64,000 bases of DNA. It comes from Rossellomorea sp036867415 (GTDB lineage: Bacteria; Bacillota; Bacilli; Bacillales; Bacillaceae_B). The stretch covers positions 104,583-168,582 of the forward strand of contig NZ_JBAJHU010000009.1 in the NCBI RefSeq assembly GCF_036867415.1, read 5' to 3'. The first letter of the stretch is position 1. Every line of letters begins with the position of its first letter. This document shows positions 34,161 through 43,231 of the stretch, one piece after another. Position numbers and translations under genes: made by a program. The notes under the pieces were generated by a model. That model ran no database searches, had not been told where the DNA came from, and saw nothing but the letters and a program-made list of their open reading frames with translations.

Positions 34161-36436
34161 GATGTTTTATCCCCCTTGTTCAGTACCTTAAACCATTTGG
34201 CCTTAACCTCTATCCCATCGATCATATAGGGTTCGTTTGTATAATTGACAATGATTGATTTACCATTTGAGTACGTTACTTCAACAACACCTGTTTCATG
34301 GATATAACGACTTTCAATGCTGGCACCCTCAACTTCTCCCAAACTTTCTTGTATCATTTCATATTGTCTTACAATCTCATCCTCCCATTTATCAAATTCA
34401 GATGTATACAAGTCTCTCGAAGGAGTGTTCATCAATAATTGAGAAGATTGAGTCGTTAAATAAAATGATGGGTTGGCACCATATTCAACCATTCTAAGCA
34501 CTTCTTCATCTCTATTAAAATGAAAATTTGAAAATGGGGCATAGTATGGAATATATCCTTTTAGTACAATTTGAATAAATGGTACGGTATCCGTTACAAA
34601 GCTGTAGTTCGAAGAATACATGGGAATATCCAAGTAACGCTCCGTCACTGACCAAAGATAATCATTCGGTTGATATAAGGAAAGTGATCCCACCTCTTTA
34701 TCAAGCAATTCATGCATGTCTGTATATAAATCTACCATTTCCCGGCGAGTGGCAGATTTATCCGAATTAAAATCTGAAAACAGTACATTGGCACTCGTGT
34801 CCATTGCCAGTTTTGAAATGCTGTTTTCCTTATAATCATCAATTTCTTTTTTGGCCAATTCCAGTGAATCTTTCGGACTTAGATAAAAATAGTTTCGGTC
34901 AAAAGTAGAAAAATTCATTGTTTCCCCATTTTTTTTCCTGGCTACATCAGTGCTTCCTGAAAACCCGCCTGCTCCTTCATATGCCTTTGTATAATCAGTA
35001 TAGAAATAAAGAGGGATATCCTTCTTTTTTAATTGAAGAATTGTGTCTTTATAGTCGGCTTTACTTCCTAACTCTTTTTCAATTGGGAATTTTTCAGGAA
35101 AAGTACCTGTTAAGCCCCCTTTTGTCCAACCACGATAAACAATATGCATGTTTTCAACATTTTGCTGTTGAAGTTGCCGGACATACTTTGGAAGGTCGTT
35201 TATACTGGTCATCTTTAATACTGAATCCCATAGTATACCCTCTTTGACTTCACCGCCCAAAAACTCTAGACGAACATCCACTTCATCCTTTTTTCGTGAG
35301 AGTTTACCAGACTCCACCAAGTATTGTTGATAGGACTTAGCCATTCCTACATAATCGGCATCTTCTTTGACCAAAAAAGTTGTTCTTTCCTTGATATCAA
35401 ACTGATTCCGATTCTTTTGATATGTGTTGTAGCCACTCATACTCCGGCTCGTTGGTTGAAAATATTGATAGCGATAATGGTAATCTGAAGTGACCCAATT
35501 AAAGTTTGTCGATACACCAGAAGGGTACGCTATGAGTTCACCATATTCACTACCATTCTCTATTACAGTAAACAACCCATTTTTTTTAGCTTCATGTACG
35601 ATCCCATACACTGGCATCGTTATCTTTTGAGGAGGACTGGTCTGTTCCTGAGTATCTTTCTTGTCGTCCACTGATCTTGTAAATCCTTCATCATTCCCAT
35701 AAACCGATGCCTGGTATGGTGAATTAGCCCTTGAGTTTTCATCAAATCTGATTAAGGCTCCGCTTCCATCCGGGATAAACATATATCCGTTGATTTCATT
35801 TCCATGAACTGCCCCTAAAAAAGGATACAGACGCAATGATACGAGCTTTCCATTTTCACCTTCTCCAATTTTACTTTCAGGGATGCGAACCACTAAATCC
35901 TCTCCATCCAGTTCAACCTCTAACTGGAGAACGATATCCGCTTTCTTAAAGTTAATCACTGCAGTAAATCCATTTTCTTCTAAGTTTAATTCAGTAGTCG
36001 TTTCTTCAGAGAGAACATTTTCAACATACTCCTTATTTTTATCATCTATATAAGTAATGGTGACAGCAGAGTTCGCCATATTTCGCCATCTGTCATTCAG
36101 CTTATATTCTCGATTTTCAGCTAATCCGGAATTCCAAATATAACCTGTTCTTTTATCAATGATTTTCAGGGCAAGTGAATCGCGGTTGACATATAGTTTT
36201 AATTTGTCATTCTCTGCAACTTGTTCAAAGTTAGTCATTGAGGTATCAACTTCCACTGATTTACTTTCTTTTTCAGGCTGTGTAAATTGATTGGAGGAAA
36301 AGCGTAAAGTTTGCTTGGATAGCTCTTCTTGCACCTCAGATACTTCCGTTTCCGGTTCATTTTTTGACGATGATGTGGCAATAACCTGAATAGGAAACAA
36401 CAGTACGATAAGAAGAATTGCCCATTTCTTATACAC
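34157..36436 (-). CDS. Secreted DUF5696 protein, possible extracellular glycoside hydrolase
   Basis: A 759-residue exported protein of unknown function. Signal peptide at residues 1-20, then a charged linker to about 65. Residues about 75-300 look like a beta-sandwich (LKLYVNRDSLALKIIDKRTG), and about 370-690 look like a TIM barrel: IVYRGWTKGGLTG, IPLYFYTDYTKAY and KLAMDTSANVLFSDFNS end predicted strands with acidic residues. That sandwich-barrel layout recalls glycosidases such as GH101, but this is structural inference from sequence pattern only. The start is a GTG at 36436 with AGGAGGTGA 6 bp before it, overlapping the previous gene. It is coupled to the pair 2 permeases. If a glycosidase, it would be the only extracellular depolymerase of the locus. 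Confidence 0.7.
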   Translation of the reverse strand: MYKKWAILLIVLLFPIQVIATSSSKNEPETEVSEVQEELSKQTLRFSSNQFTQPEKESKSVEVDTSMTNFEQVAENDKLKLYVNRDSLALKIIDKRTGYIWNSGLAENREYKLNDRWRNMANSAVTITYIDDKNKEYVENVLSEETTTELNLEENGFTAVINFKKADIVLQLEVELDGEDLVVRIPESKIGEGENGKLVSLRLYPFLGAVHGNEINGYMFIPDGSGALIRFDENSRANSPYQASVYGNDEGFTRSVDDKKDTQEQTSPPQKITMPVYGIVHEAKKNGLFTVIENGSEYGELIAYPSGVSTNFNWVTSDYHYRYQYFQPTSRSMSGYNTYQKNRNQFDIKERTTFLVKEDADYVGMAKSYQQYLVESGKLSRKKDEVDVRLEFLGGEVKEGILWDSVLKMTSINDLPKYVRQLQQQNVENMHIVYRGWTKGGLTGTFPEKFPIEKELGSKADYKDTILQLKKKDIPLYFYTDYTKAYEGAGGFSGSTDVARKKNGETMNFSTFDRNYFYLSPKDSLELAKKEIDDYKENSISKLAMDTSANVLFSDFNSDKSATRREMVDLYTDMHELLDKEVGSLSLYQPNDYLWSVTERYLDIPMYSSNYSFVTDTVPFIQIVLKGYIPYYAPFSNFHFNRDEEVLRMVEYGANPSFYLTTQSSQLLMNTPSRDLYTSEFDKWEDEIVRQYEMIQESLGEVEGASIESRYIHETGVVEVTYSNGKSIIVNYTNEPYMIDGIEVKAKWFKVLNKGDKTS

Positions 36437-38450
36437 GAAGAATCACCTCCTGAATGATCGTTAGTATGAATTCATAAACTTGATCGAGCAACACATAAAT
36501 GACAAAGAATACTAGTAACATGATAAGCATTGCAAAAAATGTCACTAAAATATTTCGGATCGTTTCGACAAATTTATAATCATGTATTTCTTGAATCATG
36601 ATGAACAAGATAAAGATTGACCACACAGTAATAATTTGCATTGAGAAAGTAAAGATAAATGACTCATTAATTGTTAAGATGTTAGATACGATCGTAATAG
36701 GTACTATAAATAGAAGAATGGGTGCCAATGAATAAATGGTACCTATATAAATATCTCGAAATCTTCCTGAACCATCTGTAATTGTACTGACTAAGTAGTT
36801 TGCGACAATAAATAAAATGATTGGAATGAACAAAGTAGCTGCTTCCAAGAAGATGTTAATGTCTTCAACACTTTTATATGAGAATAAAAATCCAGTACAA
36901 TATAAAACGAACAAATATTCAACAAATAGAATGATATACAATAGAGTAGCCGACAAAACGGATACCCGCTCTGTTTTAGGCAAATAATAAAAACTATCGA
37001 TCGGATGCTTAAGAAATCTCAGTAGAAACAATAACTGTGACAGAAGCTTGAGGTTTTTCATCTTACCGAACCAGTCCCTAAGCGGCTGCAATATCTTCTT
37101 CTTTTTATCTGTATATCTTACGATTGACCATAAAATGAATAGACTTAGCAAAATGGAAAATACGCTGCTTAAATGATCCTGCATCCATTTTTGACGAATT
37201 TCCCAAAATGCGTCTGAATATCCGGCCTTATTATTCGCTGACTTAAATTCCTTTAAAGCATCATCATAAAGCTGTTGTTTAAAATAAGCTTGACCCATCG
37301 CAGTATGAGCCAGCCCGAAAGATGAATTCAGATTGAGAATTTCTTTCCAGTTTTTTTGACTTTCAATATAAAAACCTTCTGCATATAAAGAGAGTCCTTC
37401 ATGAAGGATTGCGGTAAAGTCAGTAGGCTCAAAGATCTGGATCGTCCCTTTTTCACGGTCTGCAACAAAAAGTCTCCCCATATTATCTACCTCTATACTC
37501 GTTGGCTGCATGAAAAGGCCATTTCGATTAAGTCCATCATCTTTGCCGCCAAATACAAAAAGCAGATTACCAAAACGGTCATATTCGTATATTTTCCCAT
37601 CTAAGCCAACCGTATAAATATTGCCAATCGGTCCAATCGCAATATCTACTAAATTTTTCGTGGAAGATATGTCAGTAGGCAACATATTGGATCCTGCAAT
37701 ATTTAATTTTCGAATAACTTCCCAGTCCGTGCCGGAAGTAATTGTATGAACCAACCCTTGTTCATCGATTGATATGTTGGTGGGTGCCGTTGGTACTTTC
37801 ATAAATAAGCTTGCTTTTTGTCTTTGGGTTGTTATCATATCTTGAAGAAAAGTCATGATTGTCGGCCTGGATGTATTCACACCGTAAAATCCCAAAAATT
37901 CTCCAGCCTTGTTCAACTGAATGATCCCATTCGTAGAACCTTCCCCGATTATATATAGATTCCCCCTGGGATCCACTGAAATTTTTTGAGGCTTATAGGG
38001 TGATTTTTCACCGAATAAAGGTGATTTCGGTCTTTCGTATTCTTTGATAAGTTTTCCTTCTTTAGAAAAACGGAACACCTTTTCAGCAGTATAATCGGCA
38101 ACATAAACATCATTTGCTTGATCAACAAATACACCTAATGGCTGTTTTAATATTCCTTCTCCAAAGATCCGCTTAACTTTTCCATTTTCATCAAATTTTG
38201 TTACTGATTTTGTACCAGAATCAGCAATATAAATATCGTTATGATCATCGATAAAAATATGCTCCGGGGTTGAAATTTCTATTTCATTTTCAAATATCCC
38301 AATGGGAACATACGCTGTTTGAGTTTCGATCACATTTCCATCAGCCGATAAAGTTTCTGTTTTATATGGAACAGAAACGGAAGCAGAGGAATGTATGGGA
38401 AACAATCCTGATACCCAAAGGCAAAACAAGATGATGAAAGTTTTCCTCAT
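36429..38450 (-). CDS. NHL beta-propeller / TPR / YIP1 membrane protein
   Basis: A 673-residue protein with three parts. After a signal peptide (1-22), residues about 50-345 hold NHL-type propeller repeats (ISTPEHIFIDDHNDIYIADSG, GVFVDQANDVYVADY, SIEVDNMGRLFVADR). Residues about 350-415 resemble TPR repeats (GLAHTAMGQAYFKQQLYDDAL). A helix near 430-450 leads into a YIP1-type region with five helices to the C-terminus. The propeller and TPR should face outside. I know no function for such a fusion. It sits between the two permease pairs and overlaps DUF5696 by 8 bp. A role as membrane scaffold or sensor for the transporter is a guess from position. Confidence 0.8.
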   Translation of the reverse strand: MRKTFIILFCLWVSGLFPIHSSASVSVPYKTETLSADGNVIETQTAYVPIGIFENEIEISTPEHIFIDDHNDIYIADSGTKSVTKFDENGKVKRIFGEGILKQPLGVFVDQANDVYVADYTAEKVFRFSKEGKLIKEYERPKSPLFGEKSPYKPQKISVDPRGNLYIIGEGSTNGIIQLNKAGEFLGFYGVNTSRPTIMTFLQDMITTQRQKASLFMKVPTAPTNISIDEQGLVHTITSGTDWEVIRKLNIAGSNMLPTDISSTKNLVDIAIGPIGNIYTVGLDGKIYEYDRFGNLLFVFGGKDDGLNRNGLFMQPTSIEVDNMGRLFVADREKGTIQIFEPTDFTAILHEGLSLYAEGFYIESQKNWKEILNLNSSFGLAHTAMGQAYFKQQLYDDALKEFKSANNKAGYSDAFWEIRQKWMQDHLSSVFSILLSLFILWSIVRYTDKKKKILQPLRDWFGKMKNLKLLSQLLFLLRFLKHPIDSFYYLPKTERVSVLSATLLYIILFVEYLFVLYCTGFLFSYKSVEDINIFLEAATLFIPIILFIVANYLVSTITDGSGRFRDIYIGTIYSLAPILLFIVPITIVSNILTINESFIFTFSMQIITVWSIFILFIMIQEIHDYKFVETIRNILVTFFAMLIMLLVFFVIYVLLDQVYEFILTIIQEVILRV

Positions 38451-38467
38451 TACCCTTCCCCCTTACG

Positions 38468-39343
38468 TTACTTAATGCCTGAATGCGCCATTGTATTCAT
38501 CACTTTACTTTGTAAGAAAATGAAAATAATCAAGTTGGGAATGAACATAATTAACGATGCTGCCGCTGCCATTCCCTGGCCAGCTACTGTGTTGCCTGAT
38601 TCTCCAGCTAATGTTGACATGTAGAAGGCAAATGTTTTTAGGTTTTCATCATTAACATACAATACAGATGTTTCCGCATTGTTCCACACCAATTGGAAAG
38701 ATAATATAGCAATCGTTGCAATTGCAGGTTTTACTAACGGGATAATAATAGTCAAGAATATTCTATAATCTGATGCCCCATCCATTTGCGCTGCTTCAAT
38801 CATTTCATTTGGTATTTGATCAATGAATTGCTTCACTAAAAACAGACCCACCGGCATAGCCAGCAGCGGGAATATATGAGCAAAAAATGAATCAAGTAAC
38901 CCTATTTCTTCAACCAATAAATAACGCGGAATTCCAACAGCAGCAGGCACAAACATTAAGGCCAGTGTATTGATTTCAAAAATTGTTTTCTTTAATTTGA
39001 ACCTTTTCTTTGACAGCGCATATCCTGCCATGGTACTGATCAAAACTGTAAGAAATACGACAATCAGTGTAATTGTGATGCTGTTAAACAAATATCTGGT
39101 TATTGGCACACCAGTAGCATTTGTATTATTGAACAGATCATAAAAGTTTTGCGCTGTCGGTTTATCTACAAAAAATCTCGGCGGGTATGCGAATAACTCA
39201 TCAATAGGTTTAAATGCATGAGAAATAATATATACGATTGGCATGACCATAAATACGGCTAAAGGTATCAGAAAGAGATAAAATTTCATCTGACTGCGAT
39301 GAAATCGATCAGGATTTATTTTCGTCCCATGGAAAGATGACAT
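38468..39343 (-). CDS. Carbohydrate ABC transporter permease (MalG-type), pair 1
   Basis: A CUT1 permease of 291 residues with six helices; EAA loop EMIEAAQMDGASDYRIF. The ATG at 39343 follows AGGATGTG, whereas the GTG at 39352 lies inside that ribosome binding site. It starts 46 bp after its MalF-type partner. The long extracytoplasmic segment after helix 1 (FAYPPRFFVDKPTAQNF) is normal for the family. It probably works with one of the two binding proteins encoded upstream. Confidence 0.9.
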   Translation of the reverse strand: MSSFHGTKINPDRFHRSQMKFYLFLIPLAVFMVMPIVYIISHAFKPIDELFAYPPRFFVDKPTAQNFYDLFNNTNATGVPITRYLFNSITITLIVVFLTVLISTMAGYALSKKRFKLKKTIFEINTLALMFVPAAVGIPRYLLVEEIGLLDSFFAHIFPLLAMPVGLFLVKQFIDQIPNEMIEAAQMDGASDYRIFLTIIIPLVKPAIATIAILSFQLVWNNAETSVLYVNDENLKTFAFYMSTLAGESGNTVAGQGMAAAASLIMFIPNLIIFIFLQSKVMNTMAHSGIK

Positions 39344-39389
39344 AATTAACACATCCTAATATAGAAGATAGATTATAGTTGAAGATACA

Positions 39390-40280
39390 CTAGTCTTTTT
39401 CTCCAAATAATATCTTGGCTACCTTTGCAAAAAGATAGATAAACAGTAATAACAATACAGATATCGCCGCAGCATATCCCATCTCATAACGAATAAATCC
39501 GAAATCTTCTAAATGATTCACCATTAATTGCCCGGCATATTGCGGCGTAGGATTTGCGCCTGATAATTCCACACCGATTGCTCCTGCCTGGAATGTACCC
39601 ACTACAGCCATAACCGCTCCAAACAGCATTTGAGGCTTCATTGAGGGGATAGTGATGTAAATGATTTCCTGAAACCGATTGCTTATCCCGTCAATATATC
39701 CCGCTTCATATATTTCTCTATTAATATTCAAGACGCCGGATAACATAGCCAGGAAACCAACCCCCATGCTTCCCCAAAGTGTTACCACAATCATGATAGT
39801 CATTAAGAATTCCGGAGACTGAAGCCATTGGACGGGTTCATAAATGATTCCCATTCTGATTAACACACTGTTTAAGTAGCCGACTTCGTCACCACTGAAG
39901 ATGATTTTCCAAACCACCCCCATGGCGACCCCGGCAGTCATGGAAGGGGAATAAATAATCAAGGCAAGGATTGTCCTCGGTACTTTTGAAATTTGCGCCA
40001 GCAGCCAAGCTAAGATGAACGAAAGAACGTAACCACCTGGCCCTACAATGAATGCAAAGGTAAGAGTATTAGGCAGGACATATTGCATAAAAACAGCATC
40101 CTGCGTAATCACATTTACATAGTTTGCCAGCCCGATAAAGGTCGGCATCTCGATTGCATTAAAATACGTAAAAGATAATGCAACGGCTGCAGCGACTGGT
40201 AAAATAATGAAAGTGAAAAACATGATCATATAAGGTGCCAGAAAAATTGAAGTACTTAAATTTTGTTTATTTTTCATCAT
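39390..40280 (-). CDS. Sugar ABC transporter permease (MalF-type), pair 1
   Basis: A CUT1 permease of about 296 residues with six helices and the EAA motif IYEAGYIDGISNRFQEI, in which the usual second Ala is Gly. The frame extends to 40310, but the ATG at 40280 gives the normal short N-terminus and overlaps the end of the giant binding protein gene, so the two are translationally coupled. That coupling suggests the giant binding protein feeds this permease pair. Confidence 0.88.
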   Translation of the reverse strand: MMKNKQNLSTSIFLAPYMIMFFTFIILPVAAAVALSFTYFNAIEMPTFIGLANYVNVITQDAVFMQYVLPNTLTFAFIVGPGGYVLSFILAWLLAQISKVPRTILALIIYSPSMTAGVAMGVVWKIIFSGDEVGYLNSVLIRMGIIYEPVQWLQSPEFLMTIMIVVTLWGSMGVGFLAMLSGVLNINREIYEAGYIDGISNRFQEIIYITIPSMKPQMLFGAVMAVVGTFQAGAIGVELSGANPTPQYAGQLMVNHLEDFGFIRYEMGYAAAISVLLLLFIYLFAKVAKILFGEKD

Positions 40281-43203
40281 CGGTTCCCAGCCACCTTTCA
40301 ACCTTTTCAATGGTTGGAATTCGATAAGGTTTTACAACTTTTCCATTTTCTATATAACCGAATTCCTCTAATTTACGCCGCATTTCACGGTCAATTGTCA
40401 CAACGGAATCATCAACCGCTGAGCGGGTATTCTCCCCATCAAAAACTACTTTATTCCAAACATTACTGATCTCTCTTTCTACCATATAAGAATAAGGAGT
40501 TTTCGGAACTTCCCTTAAATACTCCCATTGTGCCAATATTGTTTCTTTGAAGTTTTCAGGCCATGGCAATTGACTGAATGCATTAAGATTTGCCGTGTTC
40601 CACATGTACTCAGGTCCATATTGAGTTTGCAAAGTTCTTGCAAATTCTGTTTGGGTTTCTTCTGACATCCACCATTTCAAGACTTGCCAAGCCTTGTTCT
40701 TATGATCTCCTTCAAATACCATGGATGCCTGCGCAGAACCGGTTGCCCATCTGTCCACTGTCCCATCTTTTTGTTTTACTCCTGGATGAAGTGATATGTC
40801 CCACCATCCGGAAATTTCTGGAGCGGCAGCTGTAAGCTGAACAAATTCGTTAAATGAACCGATTCCGATTGGTAATGTTGAATACCTGAAATGATTATAA
40901 AAATTCGGTACTTGTAACGGAGTACTATAAATCGTATTTAATTCAGTCATGAATTGAATGCCACTCAGGGATTCTTCACTATCGATACGGGTACCTATCC
41001 CATCCTCTTTGTATAAGTCACCGCCGAATTGGTAAATATACGGAGCTGTTGCCTGAAAAGGCTTAAATGCGACCGCACCAGCAATGGGAGTGTAATAGTT
41101 CATGCCATACCTCTGAAGCTCAGGCAGGATATTTACTACGTCATTCCATGTATCAGGGACTGGTATGTCCAGAGAATTCAATATGTCTTTCCGGTAAAAT
41201 TGAACAAAGAAGTCTTGTGTTTCAGGTAAAGCGTATACTTCTTCATCGACAATAAGCGGAAGAAATGCTCCAGGGGAAAACTGTCGTCCCATTTCAGGAA
41301 AATCTTCAAATTGCCTTAAATCGACAGCAGCTCCGCGAATGGCCAGCTCATAAGGAAGCCAGTTACTTATACCCAGGGCTAAATCCGGCTGAGAATTCGC
41401 AGCACTGGCTAAAATAAGCTTTCTTTCATCCGGCATCAGAGAGAGTTTTACTTTGATTCCTGTCTCCGGAGTAAAGTTTTGATCAAGCATATTTTGTAAT
41501 AGATCTACATACTGTCTGGGTCTATTAACCCAAACTTCAATTGTCCCCTCTTCTACCTCAGATGTTGCTAGATTTTCTCCTGAGAATGATTGAATAAAAT
41601 TCGTTACAGTATTCTTCAATTTAGCAAAGATACCGGCACTTACCTCAGGAAGTTCTTCTTCCCCATGAATATAGAAACGATCTAAAAGGAGTGGTTGTTT
41701 CTGTAAATCTATCATTAGTTTTCCTAATAATTGTGCAGCTGAGTTTGATCCTTCCGATAACTCAGATAATCTGTACGGGATTTCATCTGAATTTTCAGAT
41801 AACGAAGTTAATTTGTCTGCACTTATTTGTAAAGAAACACTTTCTGTCGATTCCTGCCCGCCACTTACTTCAACAAGGTAATCGTTTTCTTTTTCCAATA
41901 ATCCAGCCCATTTTTTCAATTTCTCTTCAATACCCGGGAGGTATTCACTAATATTCCAATCCCGGTTTTGATCAAGTTGATTTCCAGTTAACTTTCGAAT
42001 CGATAATGAAAGATCTTCAATCCCTTTCATGACTTCGTCTATTGTATAAATAGTCTTTCCGAAAGGGGATGCATCGGCCTTTAGAGTAAGCTTGTTTTTA
42101 CCTTTCTTTAAATGAAACAAATACGGGTTTCCGTTCTCATCGCTAAACGTTTCATTATACCATTTCTTACTATTCTTAAATCGATAGTGTTCCACTTCTT
42201 TGAAAGGGATAGATCCATTCAGTAATAGAGTGCGGAAAACAGGTGCCCCTGTTGATTTATTATTAAATGCTTTAAACGAAAGATGATAATATCCCTCTTC
42301 TTCGGCATTTATTTCCCAAGTTACGGTTTGTCCTGATTCACTCCACGATTCCCCCCCAAAAGAATTCAGAAGGAGTCGTTTTGAATCATATGGAACAATT
42401 GATACTTTATCTGTGGCAACAGGTCGGATATACGAACTGTTTTTTTCCAGGGGATGTTCTGCTTCATACGTTTGCAGCCCTGAAACTGCTGTTTTGTCTG
42501 CTGAACCTATGTATTCTTCATAATCAGGTACATCTTCCGGTGAGGTAATGGACACTCTCCCCAGGAGCATTTCCCCTCTCAGGTTTGTTAAAGAAAGCGT
42601 GTTTATTCCTTCTTCTAAATAAAATTTAAGCGGTCTTGAGTAGTAATGATTAGTGTCCGCTGCCTTTATATGGTTCCACTCTTTGATTGGTTGTTGTTTT
42701 GGAATAATTTCATTCCCATGTCTGTCGGTTGCAAATTTCTCCGTTTCATTTTCCCAGTTGACAGGAAAAACTATGCGTCTACTTTCGAAAAATGGATATT
42801 CCCCATTAACTTTGATAGCACCCTCTATTGGCATAAGCAAATCACCAAGCGGAAAATAATCAAATCCAATTTCATACAACCCTGCTTTATCTACTTCCAC
42901 TTGTAAACTTACCGTATCCTCATTATCCCAGTAAACTACACGATCACCGTAGCCATAGCTTTTTGAATCAGATAATAGCTGATCTTCATCTATATTTTCA
43001 AATGAATCAGGAGAGATAGCACGCTCAAACTGAGCAGTGCTATCAATATTTTTTTTCTCCCATTCGTTGAGGATAAGACGATAATGAGGCTCTACTAATT
43101 GTTCGGGCGACTTTTTCAAAACCTCATTCCCTGCAGCATGAAAAATCGTGTTTGGTACTAATAACAGTAATAATAGTGCCCCTAACAAAGCCTTACATTT
43201 CAT
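40267..43203 (-). CDS. Giant extracellular solute-binding protein with N-terminal carbohydrate-binding-like domains
   Basis: A 978-residue exported protein, about twice the size of a normal CUT1 binding protein. Residues 1-24 look like a signal peptide, but there is no lipobox Cys. Residues about 85-205 and 235-385 form two beta-sandwich-like units (VSLQVEVDKAGLYEIGFDYF; VTWEINAEEEGYYHLSFKAF) resembling CBM6/CBM35-type modules. A helical connector follows, then the type 1 solute-binding fold from about 545 to 960 (TIEVWVNRPRQYVDLLQNML). Such a protein could hold polymer or long oligosaccharide near the importer. Surface attachment is unexplained without a lipobox, unless the signal segment is retained. 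GGGAGG precedes the ATG. It lies 28 bp after a conventional binding protein gene. Confidence 0.82.
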   Translation of the reverse strand: MKCKALLGALLLLLLVPNTIFHAAGNEVLKKSPEQLVEPHYRLILNEWEKKNIDSTAQFERAISPDSFENIDEDQLLSDSKSYGYGDRVVYWDNEDTVSLQVEVDKAGLYEIGFDYFPLGDLLMPIEGAIKVNGEYPFFESRRIVFPVNWENETEKFATDRHGNEIIPKQQPIKEWNHIKAADTNHYYSRPLKFYLEEGINTLSLTNLRGEMLLGRVSITSPEDVPDYEEYIGSADKTAVSGLQTYEAEHPLEKNSSYIRPVATDKVSIVPYDSKRLLLNSFGGESWSESGQTVTWEINAEEEGYYHLSFKAFNNKSTGAPVFRTLLLNGSIPFKEVEHYRFKNSKKWYNETFSDENGNPYLFHLKKGKNKLTLKADASPFGKTIYTIDEVMKGIEDLSLSIRKLTGNQLDQNRDWNISEYLPGIEEKLKKWAGLLEKENDYLVEVSGGQESTESVSLQISADKLTSLSENSDEIPYRLSELSEGSNSAAQLLGKLMIDLQKQPLLLDRFYIHGEEELPEVSAGIFAKLKNTVTNFIQSFSGENLATSEVEEGTIEVWVNRPRQYVDLLQNMLDQNFTPETGIKVKLSLMPDERKLILASAANSQPDLALGISNWLPYELAIRGAAVDLRQFEDFPEMGRQFSPGAFLPLIVDEEVYALPETQDFFVQFYRKDILNSLDIPVPDTWNDVVNILPELQRYGMNYYTPIAGAVAFKPFQATAPYIYQFGGDLYKEDGIGTRIDSEESLSGIQFMTELNTIYSTPLQVPNFYNHFRYSTLPIGIGSFNEFVQLTAAAPEISGWWDISLHPGVKQKDGTVDRWATGSAQASMVFEGDHKNKAWQVLKWWMSEETQTEFARTLQTQYGPEYMWNTANLNAFSQLPWPENFKETILAQWEYLREVPKTPYSYMVEREISNVWNKVVFDGENTRSAVDDSVVTIDREMRRKLEEFGYIENGKVVKPYRIPTIEKVERWLGTDDEK

Positions 43204-43231
43204 ATCATTACCTCCCTCAACCTGTTATCAC

